A stretch of 9,143 bases of DNA from Chloroflexota bacterium (GCA_030636125.1 DAOVXM010000071.1:1-9143), one strand, 5' to 3'. Shown: positions 1 to 7,417, counted from the stretch's first letter. The notes: a model not told the origin generated them from the letters alone. Program-made: numbers and translations.

Positions 1-104
1 ACCGCCAATCACATGCAATCCGCAGGTTGCAGCAATCGGTGGAAAGTAATTAGAAATGATCCGAAGCCTTCATCCGCCGTTTACATATCACACTCATCGG
101 AGAT
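1..104 (+). promoter_or_regulatory. Cobalamin riboswitch, 3' part (5' end outside the window)
   Basis: The text at 57-80 follows the 3' consensus of cobalamin riboswitches: a GATCCGAAGCC run leads into a B12-box-like element (AGCC at 65-68, CCGCC at 74-78). Upstream, CCGCC (2-6) can pair with GGTGG (38-42). Inside that stem, GCAATC (15-20) pairs with GGTTGC (25-30) around a CGCA tetraloop, as expected for a peripheral riboswitch arm. TCCG (73-76) is complementary to CGGA (98-101), which overlaps the btuF Shine-Dalgarno GGAG (99-102); this could be a translational switch, but that is inference. Its position directly before a B12 transporter operon strongly supports the call. The 5' core lies outside the window, so it cannot be checked in full. 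Confidence 0.62.
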
Positions 105-113
105 AGAACTGCG

Positions 114-1091
114 ATGCATAAAAAATATTACTTCATTTTAATTGTGCTAGCGTTAGCCATAAGTCTGTGGTCGACTGCCTGTACATCAACAACACCTACT
201 GCAACACAAGCCCCAGCCCCGACTGCGACTACTGCTCCCAGTCCAACACCTGAATCTATAGTCGTCCTGGATGGATCGGGGCACGAATTCATCCTGACAA
301 ATCCCGCACAAAAGATCATCTCGCTAGCACCTTCCAACACCGAAATATTATTCGCTATCGGTGCGGGAGATCAGGTTATTGGACGAGACTCCTTCTCTGA
401 TTACCCGGATGAAGCTCAGCAAGTAAGGGATATCGGCGGCGGATTTGGAGAACTGGATAGCGAGATCATCTTATCACTGGAACCGGACCTCGTCCTGGCT
501 GCCAGCCTGACACCCCCCGAGCAAATTCAAGCATTAGAGGACTTGGAAATACCGGTCTTTACGCTGGCTAACCCTTCTAACCTGGAGGAAATGTTCGCTA
601 ATCTACGCGTGGTTGCACAGATCACCGGTCAGGAAGTCCAGACTGAAGCTCTCATCGCAGACCTTCAAAACCGCGTAGCTGCCGTTGATGAGAAAGTGGC
701 CACGCTTGAGGCACAGCCTCTGGTTTTTTACGAACTGGACAGCACCGACCCGAATGCTCCTTGGACTTCTGGTCCTGGAACCTTCATTGACACCTTAATA
801 TCCCAGGCCGGGGGCAATAATCTCGGGAATGTGCTTGATGGAGAATGGGCGCAAATCAGCATCGAAGAATTGCTTATCCAAGATCCGGATATCATATTAC
901 TTGGAGACTATACTTGGGGCGGAGTCACACCCGAAGATGTGGCCGGTCGTACCGGGTGGTCAGAACTGACTGCTGTGCAGAATAATGAAGTACATCCAAT
1001 TGATGACAACCTGGTCAGCCGTCCTGGACCACGCCTGGTGGAAGGATTAGAAACATTAGCCAAGATTTTACACCCGGAATTGTTCCAGTGA
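114..1091 (+). CDS. btuF: Cobalamin ABC transporter substrate-binding lipoprotein (BtuF-like)
   Basis: This is the extracytoplasmic corrinoid-binding component of a BtuFCD-type importer (Peripla_BP_2, cluster A-III). Residues 1-22 form a lipoprotein signal: basic HKK, a hydrophobic run, then STAC with Cys23 as the likely lipidated residue. The box is slightly off consensus, with Ser at -3. Residues 24-48 are a Thr/Pro/Ala-rich tether. The binding domain starts near residue 49, has the family opening KIISLAPSNTEILFAIGAGD (67-86) and the SDYP motif, and ends in RPGPRLVEGLETLAKILHPE. The 325-residue length is normal for a tethered member. GGAG at 99-102 lies 11 nt before the ATG. The riboswitch-like leader and the following btuC and btuD make cobalamin the best substrate; from sequence alone a siderophore-binding relative is the main alternative. 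Confidence 0.88.
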   Translation: MHKKYYFILIVLALAISLWSTACTSTTPTATQAPAPTATTAPSPTPESIVVLDGSGHEFILTNPAQKIISLAPSNTEILFAIGAGDQVIGRDSFSDYPDEAQQVRDIGGGFGELDSEIILSLEPDLVLAASLTPPEQIQALEDLEIPVFTLANPSNLEEMFANLRVVAQITGQEVQTEALIADLQNRVAAVDEKVATLEAQPLVFYELDSTDPNAPWTSGPGTFIDTLISQAGGNNLGNVLDGEWAQISIEELLIQDPDIILLGDYTWGGVTPEDVAGRTGWSELTAVQNNEVHPIDDNLVSRPGPRLVEGLETLAKILHPELFQ

Positions 1092-1123
1092 GACCGTGAT
1101 CCGGCTTCCTACCTGGACTACAA

Positions 1124-1169
1124 ATATTGAAAGTGACGAGATTAAAATGACTTTTTTCCTTTTCAATAT
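1124..1169 (+). repeat. Inverted repeat between btuF and btuC
   Basis: ATATTGAAA (1124-1132) and TTTCAATAT (1161-1169) form a perfect 9-bp inverted repeat with a 28-nt loop. The loop contains a six-T run (1152-1157). The stem is AT-rich and weak and the T run is inside the loop, so it is not a standard intrinsic terminator. It could be an mRNA-processing or stability element that separates the binding-protein message from the permease message, but nothing in the sequence proves a function. Confidence 0.35.
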
Positions 1170-1187
1170 CACATAACCCAATTCGTA

Positions 1188-2219
1188 ATGATACGACCTG
1201 TCTTACCTGCATATCTAACCGCCTTGGGTATTCTGATCCTAACGATGATCCTAAGTATAGCTTTAGGTTCGGTCGCCATTCCCCCCAGGGTATTTGGGAG
1301 CATGCTACTATCGATCTACCCCGGCTTTTCGATTTCACCAGATTGGCCGGAAACCTTTATTACGATCATCTTCCAAATCCGTCTGCCCCACACGATCCTC
1401 ATAGCTCTGGCAGGAGCGGCGTTAGCAGGAAGTGGTGCAGCTTATCAGGGACTATTCCGCAATCCCCTGGCTGATCCATATCTGATCGGTGTCGCGGCGG
1501 GCGCTGGCTTGGGCGCGGTCCTTGCTCTAGGCATCCAATGGCCAACTGACTTATTAGGTTATTACACCGTGCCGGCAATGGCCTTCCTGGGAGCAATCCT
1601 TACCATTGCCATAGTGTATAACCTTGCACGCGTAGGTCAAACAATACCAACCACAACCCTGATCCTTGCAGGTGTAGTAGTCAGTTCTTTTGCGACTGCC
1701 TTGACCTCTTTCTTAATGATTCGCTCAGACGCTGAGATCCGCCGGGCGATTTCATGGTTACTCGGTGGTTCCGTCATCGGCGGCTGGAATCCGGTATGGG
1801 CAATGCTCCCCTACATCGCAATCGGTCTAGCTACCCTGATTTATTACGGGCATGCCCTAAATGTGCTCCAATTCGGTGAAGAACAAGCTCGAACTCTAGG
1901 TTTACCCATAGATCGTATCAAACTGGGATTGATCCTGGCAGCTTCGCTAGCCACTGCCGCTGCGGTGGCATTCGCTGGTTTGATAGGCTTCATCGGTTTG
2001 ATCGTGCCTCATCTCGTTCGCATCCTTTGGGGTCCCGATTATCGGCACCTGATCAGTCTGTCGATCTTGGGAGGCGCCAGCGTCTTACTCATTGCAGACA
2101 TAATTGCCCGTTCAATTTTAGCCCCTCAAGTTCTGCCTGTAGGTATTGTCACCGCGCTGGCAGGCGCACCTTTTTTCCTCTGGATTTTACGCCGCGCTAG
2201 AAATCAGAATTACTGGTGA
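1188..2219 (+). CDS. btuC: Cobalamin ABC transporter permease (BtuC/FecCD family)
   Basis: This is the membrane-spanning subunit of the importer, expected to act as a homodimer that passes the corrinoid from BtuF into the cytoplasm. The protein is hydrophobic throughout, with roughly ten membrane segments, and its 343 residues fit the FecCD family. Diagnostic motifs are GAALAGSGAAYQGLFRNPLA (76-95), the coupling-region LGLPIDRIK (237-245) that meets the ATPase, and GLIGFIGLIVPHLVR (264-278). The ATG at 1188 gives a normal N-terminus just before the first membrane helix, but I see no good Shine-Dalgarno upstream. The 96-nt gap from btuF holds a weak inverted repeat. The stop codon overlaps the possible GTG of the next gene and lies 11 nt before its better ATG, so btuC and btuD are translationally linked. 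The substrate is inferred from context. Confidence 0.88.
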   Translation: MIRPVLPAYLTALGILILTMILSIALGSVAIPPRVFGSMLLSIYPGFSISPDWPETFITIIFQIRLPHTILIALAGAALAGSGAAYQGLFRNPLADPYLIGVAAGAGLGAVLALGIQWPTDLLGYYTVPAMAFLGAILTIAIVYNLARVGQTIPTTTLILAGVVVSSFATALTSFLMIRSDAEIRRAISWLLGGSVIGGWNPVWAMLPYIAIGLATLIYYGHALNVLQFGEEQARTLGLPIDRIKLGLILAASLATAAAVAFAGLIGFIGLIVPHLVRILWGPDYRHLISLSILGGASVLLIADIIARSILAPQVLPVGIVTALAGAPFFLWILRRARNQNYW

Positions 2220-2224
2220 AAGGA
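2219..2224 (+). promoter_or_regulatory. Ribosome binding site that sets the btuD start
   Basis: AAAGGA lies 6 nt before the ATG at 2231. This favours that ATG over the in-frame GTG at 2216, which overlaps the btuC stop and has no such site upstream. Confidence 0.6.
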
Positions 2225-2230
2225 ATTCCA

Positions 2231-3025
2231 ATGCTAGATATACAATCTCTCTCGGTAGCCTACAATCAACGTGATGTCCTGAAGGGGATCACCCTGTCCA
2301 TCAGTGCAGGAGAAATCCTTGCCATCATTGGACCCAATGGAGTGGGTAAATCCACATTAATCCGCGCCATAAGTGGCGTCCATCCAGTTAGCTCTGGGAG
2401 TGTGCGCATTGATGGTCAAGAGCTGATCCATCTTACGCCGATACAACGTGCCCGTTATATGGCTGTTGTTCCTCAAGCTCGCGAACTACCTGGAGCCTAC
2501 ACTGTATATCAAACCGTGCTCCTCGGGCGCACGCCTTACCTGAATTGGCTGGGGCACCCAGGGAAAACCGATCGCAACCAGGTATTTCATGCCCTTGAGC
2601 TCACCCAGATTACCAAGTTGGCCGAGCGCAGGATTGGTGAGCTTTCTGGAGGGGAGCAGCAAAGAGTCTTACTGGCACGCGCCCTGGCGCAGGATGCCCC
2701 AATTCTCCTCCTCGATGAGCCTACTACCCATTTGGATTTAGAACACCAGTCATCCTTTCTCAACTTAGTGAACGAGCTAATCCTAGAGAAAAAACTGGCC
2801 GTGTTAATGGCACTTCATGATCTCAACCTGGCAGCCCACTACGCCAACCGGGTCGCACTTTTATTAAAGGGACACCTGCATGCGATGGGTTCACCCTCAG
2901 AGGTGCTCACTCCAGCTAACCTAAGCACAGCATATAACGTGCCAGTCAAAGTTATCCCGCATCCCGATTACGGTTCCCCGCTGATCATCCCGGATGGCAG
3001 GGATAGGATGCCAGTCTATCACTAA
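2231..3025 (+). CDS. btuD: Cobalamin ABC transporter ATP-binding protein (BtuD/FecE family)
   Basis: This is the cytoplasmic ATPase that powers the BtuC channel. Counting from the ATG at 2231 (264 residues), all ABC motifs are present: Walker A GPNGVGKST (34-42), Q-loop in VVPQAREL (about 79-86), signature LSGGEQQ (138-144), Walker B ILLLDEP (158-164), D-loop THLD, and H-loop His196 in ALHDLNLA. A longer version from GTG 2216 (269 residues) is possible, but MLDIQSLSVAY is the usual FecE-type beginning and has the ribosome site. It is the last gene of the transporter unit, and a strong terminator starts 30 nt after the stop. The fold is certain; B12 rather than iron-siderophore transport is inferred from the locus. 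Confidence 0.88.
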   Translation: MLDIQSLSVAYNQRDVLKGITLSISAGEILAIIGPNGVGKSTLIRAISGVHPVSSGSVRIDGQELIHLTPIQRARYMAVVPQARELPGAYTVYQTVLLGRTPYLNWLGHPGKTDRNQVFHALELTQITKLAERRIGELSGGEQQRVLLARALAQDAPILLLDEPTTHLDLEHQSSFLNLVNELILEKKLAVLMALHDLNLAAHYANRVALLLKGHLHAMGSPSEVLTPANLSTAYNVPVKVIPHPDYGSPLIIPDGRDRMPVYH

Positions 3026-3055
3026 GACGGACTTGATTTAACAAGTGATTTATCT

Positions 3056-3105
3056 GAAAAACAGGTGTGCGTGAGGGCGTACGCCCTCAGATACACCTGT
3101 TTTTC
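3056..3105 (+). terminator. Strong symmetric rho-independent terminator after btuD
   Basis: The outer arms GAAAAACAGGTGT (3056-3068) and ACACCTGTTTTTC (3093-3105) pair perfectly over 13 bp. After a 3-nt internal loop (GCG against GAT), TGAGGGC (3072-3078) pairs with GCCCTCA (3083-3089) around GTAC. The five-A run before and five-T run after make it a terminator in both directions by sequence. It separates the transporter operon from the cob genes. Confidence 0.88.
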
Positions 3106-3149
3106 GGCACTCTCCTCCGATGGATTGAGGTGCAACTAAGGAAGATAAA

Positions 3150-3174
3150 TACGAGAGTCTACTTATACGAGAGG
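3150..3174 (+). repeat. Short direct repeat before cobO
   Basis: TACGAGAG occurs at 3150-3157 and again at 3167-3174, 17 nt apart start to start. The second copy overlaps the only Shine-Dalgarno-like sequence of cobO. It may be a regulatory half-site pair or chance; no known operator is recognised. Confidence 0.25.
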
Positions 3175-3176
3175 AT

Positions 3177-3716
3177 ATGGGCTCAAAGGTGAATGCCAGC
3201 AAAGGCTTGGTCATCGTTTACACAGGTGATGGGAAAGGGAAGACTACAGCCGCTTTAGGTATGCTTTTTCGTGCCTGGGGTCGTGAATTAAATACCTGTG
3301 TTATCCAGTTCATCAAGGCCAAGGGTGGGTTATGGGGAGAGGTAAAAGCCGCCCAGAAATTAGGTATCGAATGGCATAAAGTAGGTGACGGCTTTACCTG
3401 GTTTTCGAAAGATATGGAAGAGTCAGTTGCCAAAGCCCTGTTTGGCTGGCAACTGGCCCAACAGAAAATCTCCTCGGGAGATTATGACCTGATCATATTG
3501 GATGAGTTTACCTACCCTTTAATTTATGATTGGCTAGACCCACATGCAGTAATCAAATGGATCAAAGAAAATAAACCAGAACATACACACCTGGTAATCA
3601 CTGGTCGAGACGCACCCCAATCTCTTATTGATTATGCTGACCTGGTTACGGAGATGCATTCCATAAAGCATCCCTTCGACCAGGGTAACCGTGCTCAACC
3701 TGGCATCGATTTCTAA
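3177..3716 (+). CDS. cobO: Corrinoid adenosyltransferase (CobO/BtuR/CobA family)
   Basis: This enzyme transfers the adenosyl group of ATP to Co(I) of corrinoids, both in biosynthesis (cobyrinic acid a,c-diamide) and in salvage (cobinamide, cobalamin). The protein is 179 residues, normal for the CobO type. It opens with [19 protein letters not shown], which contains the P-loop GDGKGKTT (17-24). It then has QFIKAKG (44-50), a Walker-B-like LIILDEFTY (105-113), ITGRDAP (141-147), ADLVTEM (154-160) and the typical [16 protein letters not shown] end. The start is uncertain: GAGAGG ends only 2 nt before the ATG at 3177, while the in-frame GTG at 3189 would place it about 14 nt upstream; no earlier ATG is in frame. 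It begins a new unit after the terminator. Confidence 0.92.
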   Translation: MGSKVNASKGLVIVYTGDGKGKTTAALGMLFRAWGRELNTCVIQFIKAKGGLWGEVKAAQKLGIEWHKVGDGFTWFSKDMEESVAKALFGWQLAQQKISSGDYDLIILDEFTYPLIYDWLDPHAVIKWIKENKPEHTHLVITGRDAPQSLIDYADLVTEMHSIKHPFDQGNRAQPGIDF

Positions 3717-3745
3717 TCGCCTGATGAGGATTTACACATTTTAGT

Positions 3746-4489
3746 ATGAGCAGTTTGGTTGCCTTTTTGGCCGCGCTGCAGTTTCTCACTATCGCCCCGG
3801 CCTTTATCCGACGGCTTTTCACTCCCCAAGAATTGGGGCGTGCGGTTGGTTTCTTTCCCCTGGTAGGATTAATCCTGGGGGCAATTCTAGCTGGATCGAA
3901 TTACCTGCTCTCCTTTTTTTTTACAGCACCTGTGACAGCCGCATTAATATTGACCCTGTGGGTACTCCTGACAGGAGTATTGCACCTGGATGGATTCCTG
4001 GACACATGCGACGGAATCTTCGGTGGGAATACACCCGAAAAACGTTTGGAAATCATGCGTGACGAACGGGTAGGAGCTTTTGCCCTGGCAGGTGGCGTCT
4101 TGCTGCTATTAACAAAATACACTGCCTTGAGCGCCCAACACAATCCAACCTTTGCCTTACTGCTGGCTCCCAGCCTTAGTCGCTGGGGGATGACACTGGC
4201 GATCGTAGGTTTTCCTTATGCCCGTTCTCAAGGGCTCGGTCGAGATATCAAGGATCAAACTTCCTGGCGACAGGTATTGCTGGCAACAATCATCGCCTCG
4301 GCAGCTGCCTGGTTCACCTATCAATGGATAGGGGTGATTGCACTGGTGTCTACGGGGCTTATCATCTGGCTTGGAGCCAGGTTCATCTTGCAACGCATAC
4401 CGGGTCTGACAGGTGATATTTACGGCGCTTTTAATGAGATAGCTGAAACGGTTATCCTGTTAATTCTCGTCATCGAGCAGAGCTTATGA
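3746..4489 (+). CDS. cobS: Adenosylcobinamide-GDP ribazoletransferase (cobalamin synthase)
   Basis: CobS is an integral membrane enzyme that joins adenosylcobinamide-GDP to alpha-ribazole or its 5'-phosphate, giving adenosylcobalamin (phosphate). The 247 residues are the usual length, with several hydrophobic helices. Family motifs are all there: LQFLTIAP (11-18), LGRAVGFFPLVG (30-41), the metal-binding acidic LDGFLDTCDG (81-90), MRDERVGAFA (104-113) and LTGDIYGAFNE (221-231). The nearest Shine-Dalgarno-like GAGGA (3726-3730) is 15 nt from the ATG, so initiation may be weak or coupled to cobO, which ends 29 nt earlier. Its TGA overlaps an ATG (ATGA, 4486-4489) that may start the small frame described next. 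Confidence 0.94.
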   Translation: MSSLVAFLAALQFLTIAPAFIRRLFTPQELGRAVGFFPLVGLILGAILAGSNYLLSFFFTAPVTAALILTLWVLLTGVLHLDGFLDTCDGIFGGNTPEKRLEIMRDERVGAFALAGGVLLLLTKYTALSAQHNPTFALLLAPSLSRWGMTLAIVGFPYARSQGLGRDIKDQTSWRQVLLATIIASAAAWFTYQWIGVIALVSTGLIIWLGARFILQRIPGLTGDIYGAFNEIAETVILLILVIEQSL

Positions 4490-4703
4490 AGTTGCCCTTT
4501 CCAGGATTGTCCGTCTCAATCTAGGCACCGGTGGTCACTTGCCCCAGCCAGAGGACATTGATAAAGCCAGAAAGCTGCTGGCGATGGTTACGGTTATAGC
4601 GGCATTTGCATTCATCTTTTTGGGTCTCTCAAGCCGGACATATTCCACTCAAAAATCCGTTGAGAAAAGACGGCGTTTGGCGCTTATCCGGGAGGCAGTA
4701 TAA
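4486..4703 (+). pseudogene. Small single-pass membrane protein, apparently frameshifted
   Basis: An open frame ending in TAA at 4701-4703 encodes a plausible small protein. It has a polar stretch (LPQPEDIDKARK), one hydrophobic helix (MVTVIAAFAFIFLGL) and a basic tail with EKRRR. It has no good ATG before the helix. An ATG overlapping the cobS stop (4486) starts MKLPFPGL but is in the neighbouring frame and stops at 4522-4524. One extra base near 4498-4506 would join the two into a 72-residue protein whose start overlaps cobS (ATGA) and whose stop overlaps cobC (TAATG), the pattern of a real coupled gene. Alternatives are a 54-codon gene from TTG 4539, a sequencing error, or recoding. I do not recognise the family and assign no function. 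Confidence 0.42.
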
Positions 4704-5305
4704 TGACACGCATCTTCTTAGTGCGCCATGGAGAAACCAATTGGAACACCCAGGGACGCTTTCAAGGTCAAAGTGATACCCCTTTAAATGAGACCGGGCA
4801 GCGGCAAGCTGCCACACTGGGCAATTATCTGAAGGGAGAAACCCTGCAGGCGATCTATACCAGCGATCTGAGGCGTGCCTGGGATACGGCTAGGGTAATT
4901 GGCACATATCACAAATTAGAAATCAATCCCAATCCACACTTACGTGAGATGAACTTCGGATCCTGGGAAGGCCTGGTTTACACAGAAATTCAAGAAAAAT
5001 TCCCGGAGAAATTGGCTGACTGGCAAAAAAATATCATGACCACGGCCCCGCCTTGTGGCGAGAATTTGGAGCAATTGGTCGCAAGAGTACAAGCAGCTTA
5101 TAGGGATATCATTCATAATAATCCGGAGGGTGATATATTACTCGTAGCTCACGGAGGAGTATTGCAAGTCTTGCTTTGCTTCGCTTTAGATCTCTCACCC
5201 CAAAAGTACTGGCAGTTTCACCTGGACCCCGGATCGCTCTCTGAGATAGCCGTTTACTCCCAGGGTGTTATCCTAAACCGTTTGAACCTCACTTTCGATT
5301 TATAA
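4703..5305 (+). CDS. cobC: Histidine phosphatase, probable alpha-ribazole phosphatase (CobC-like)
   Basis: This is a phosphoglycerate-mutase-like phosphatase. In this context it most likely removes the 5'-phosphate from alpha-ribazole-5'-phosphate or adenosylcobalamin-5'-phosphate. The signature LVRHGETNWN carries Arg8 and the nucleophile His9. Arg58 lies in SDLRRAWDTA, the acid Glu82 in LREMNFGSWEG, and the second catalytic His150 in LLVAHGGVLQ. The 200-residue length is normal. GGGAGG (4690-4695) lies 7 nt before the ATG, a near-ideal site, and the ATG shares bases with the TAA of the small upstream frame. The family is broad (sugar and nucleotide phosphatases included), so the cobC role rests on its place between cobS and cobQ. 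Confidence 0.83.
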   Translation: MTRIFLVRHGETNWNTQGRFQGQSDTPLNETGQRQAATLGNYLKGETLQAIYTSDLRRAWDTARVIGTYHKLEINPNPHLREMNFGSWEGLVYTEIQEKFPEKLADWQKNIMTTAPPCGENLEQLVARVQAAYRDIIHNNPEGDILLVAHGGVLQVLLCFALDLSPQKYWQFHLDPGSLSEIAVYSQGVILNRLNLTFDL

Positions 5306-5314
5306 CAGTGTAGT

Positions 5315-6823
5315 ATGACGGCAAATTATCTTATGGTGCAGGGCACCAGTTCCTCAGCGGGTAAAAGTTTAATGGTTACGGCTTTATGCCACAGTTTTGC
5401 CCGGCGGGGTATATCTGTGGCACCTTTTAAAGCCCAGAACATGTCCAATAACGCCGCAGTATGCCCCGATGGTGCTGAAATTGGCCGAGCCCAGGCTGTG
5501 CAAGCCATTGCAGCAGGGTTAGAACCTACCGCCGATATGAACCCGATCCTTATCAAACAAGAAGCGGATTCCCATTCCCAGGTTATTGTGATGGGACGTC
5601 CCTGGCGTAGCCTGGCAGCACGGGACTACTATCCGAATAAAGATTTCCTCTGGGGTGAAGTCACTGCTGCCTTGGACCGCCTGGGCACTGCCTACGACCT
5701 GGTGATTATCGAAGGCGCCGGCAGCCCGGCTGAGCTCAACCTAAAAGCGAGCGATATGGTCAATATGGCAGTTGCCCTTTACGTCAAGGCTCCCGTTCTA
5801 CTGGTCGGGGATATCGATCGTGGCGGTATTTTCGCTCAACTACTGGGCACCTATTGGTTGCTGCCGCAGGAGGAGCAGGAACTGGTGCGAGGTTTTTTGG
5901 TCAACAAATTCCGGGGAGACTTATCCTTATTTCAGGACGGCATCCAAATCCTGGAAGAACGGAGCCATGTCCCGGTTTTAGGAGTTATTCCATATATCCA
6001 CGACTTGCACATCCCCGAAGAGGATGCGGTTGTCCTGGAAAACCCGTCCTTAGAATTCCAGAGATCAACTACAGAGACGGACATTGTAGTGATCCACTTA
6101 CCACGCATAGCAAATTTTGATGACTTTGATCCCCTGAATGCGGAAGCTGGGGTGAATATCCGCTATGTGAGCTCACCAGAGGAGATAGGGAATCCCGAAG
6201 CGATCATTTTGCCTGGCACCAAGAGCACAGTAGACGACTTGAAGTGGTTGTACGACAGAGGGATTGCCAAAGTCATCCAAGCACACGCACAAAGTGGCGG
6301 CGCGGTCGTGGGAATATGCGGCGGCTACCAGATGCTGGGAAAGGCAATCCATGATTCCCATGGAATCGAGTCTCATGATAAGCACATCTCCGGATTAGGG
6401 CTTTTACCGATAGAGACCAATTTCGTTTCCGAGAAAGCAACCTATCAAGCTATCGCACAGGTTAAAGGTGGGCCTGCCTGGATGTCAGGCTTACAGGGCC
6501 AAACCATTACTGGCTATGAAATCCATATGGGCCTTACCCCTGGTGACAAATCCTGGCTCGAAATCACATCCCGGAATGGACAGCATACTAAGGTGATGGA
6601 TGGCTCAGTCAGTCATGAGGGGGACATATGGGGCTGCTACATCCACGGGTTGTTCGACAACATAAACTTCCGCCGGGCATGGTTATTTTATTTAGGCTGG
6701 CAAGCAAGCCATCCCGACCCTGCTAACAATTTCGCAACTTCATTGACCCACCTGGCTGATACCATAGAAACTGCTATAGATATGCAACAACTGGAGGCTA
6801 TCCTATGGGAAAGCTCACCCTGA
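5315..6823 (+). CDS. cobQ: Adenosylcobyric acid synthase (CobQ/CbiP), glutamine-hydrolysing
   Basis: CobQ amidates four side chains of adenosylcobyrinic acid a,c-diamide, using ATP and glutamine, to form adenosylcobyric acid. The 502 residues match the family. The N-terminal synthetase domain (about 1-245) has GTSSSAGKS (10-18), APFKAQNM (36-43), EIGRAQAVQA (55-64), MNPILIKQEADSHSQV (75-90), GDIDRGGIFAQL (165-176), VNKFRGD (196-202) and GVIPY (223-227). The C-terminal class I glutaminase-like domain (about 255-450) has ILPGTKST (298-305), the nucleophile Cys335 in GICGGYQMLG, and His444 in GCYIHGLFDN. The ATG at 5315 is 9 nt after the cobC stop; no clear Shine-Dalgarno is visible, so coupling to cobC is likely. 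Its 3' end overlaps cobU by 19 nt. Confidence 0.95.
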   Translation: MTANYLMVQGTSSSAGKSLMVTALCHSFARRGISVAPFKAQNMSNNAAVCPDGAEIGRAQAVQAIAAGLEPTADMNPILIKQEADSHSQVIVMGRPWRSLAARDYYPNKDFLWGEVTAALDRLGTAYDLVIIEGAGSPAELNLKASDMVNMAVALYVKAPVLLVGDIDRGGIFAQLLGTYWLLPQEEQELVRGFLVNKFRGDLSLFQDGIQILEERSHVPVLGVIPYIHDLHIPEEDAVVLENPSLEFQRSTTETDIVVIHLPRIANFDDFDPLNAEAGVNIRYVSSPEEIGNPEAIILPGTKSTVDDLKWLYDRGIAKVIQAHAQSGGAVVGICGGYQMLGKAIHDSHGIESHDKHISGLGLLPIETNFVSEKATYQAIAQVKGGPAWMSGLQGQTITGYEIHMGLTPGDKSWLEITSRNGQHTKVMDGSVSHEGDIWGCYIHGLFDNINFRRAWLFYLGWQASHPDPANNFATSLTHLADTIETAIDMQQLEAILWESSP

Positions 6824-7365
6824 TATTAGGCGGCGCTCGTAGCGGCAAATCCGTTCATGCTGAACAACTAGCCAGCAAGCGAGGTGGGAATGTGGCTTAT
6901 ATTGCCACCGCTGAAGCCCTGGATGAAGAGATGAAATCTCGCATTATCAACCACAAAAAAGGTCGCCCCAGTCAATGGAAGACCTACGAAATACCAAGAG
7001 GCGTGGGGCAAGCTTTTCGAGAACATGCCGCTCAAACAGACCTAGTGATTATGGATTGCCTGACCATGTTGGTTAGCAATCTTCTGTTTTACACCAGTGA
7101 AGGTGAGCAAGAGCCAGATGAACAGGCAGCTTCCAATCTTGTTAAAACTGAGTTGAATGAATTGATAGCCGTAATTCAAGATTGTGATGCAGCTTGGCTC
7201 GTTGTTTCAAATGAGGTCGGCCTCGGATTAGTCCCCCCCTATCCACTCGGCCGCATTTACCGCGACCTGCTTGGTAGGGCAAATCAGCAATTAGCAGCCA
7301 TCGCTGATGAAGTCTACTTGATGGTAGCAGGCATCCCAGTTCCCATTGACCAATTCCGCACATAG
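6805..7365 (+). CDS. cobU: Adenosylcobinamide kinase / adenosylcobinamide-phosphate guanylyltransferase
   Basis: This bifunctional enzyme phosphorylates adenosylcobinamide and then transfers GMP from GTP, making the GDP-activated substrate of CobS. The 186-residue protein begins LTLILGGARSGKSVHAE with P-loop GGARSGKS (9-16). It continues with YIATAEALDEEMKSRI (32-47) and His50 in the NHKKGRP segment, which matches the guanylylated His of Salmonella CobU. MDCLTMLVSNLL (83-94), VVSNEVGLGLVP and the RDLLGRANQQLA helix follow. GGAGG (6793-6797) lies 7 nt before the ATG, inside cobQ, and the coding regions overlap by 19 nt in different frames. This supports the chosen start and translational coupling. 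It is the last gene of the cob unit. Confidence 0.94.
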   Translation: MGKLTLILGGARSGKSVHAEQLASKRGGNVAYIATAEALDEEMKSRIINHKKGRPSQWKTYEIPRGVGQAFREHAAQTDLVIMDCLTMLVSNLLFYTSEGEQEPDEQAASNLVKTELNELIAVIQDCDAAWLVVSNEVGLGLVPPYPLGRIYRDLLGRANQQLAAIADEVYLMVAGIPVPIDQFRT

Positions 7366-7417
7366 TCCTTTACCCATCTTATTCTTCACGAAATATGGCT
7401 TGATAGCTCGCCGGCAG

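Noticed and set aside
1015..1338. A 107-codon - strand frame across the btuF end and btuC start.
   Set aside because: It overlaps two well-supported + strand genes and shows no recognisable family or ribosome site.
5772..6120. Two overlapping + strand frames inside cobQ.
   Set aside because: They lie wholly inside a convincing cobQ in other frames; composition and sequence match no family.
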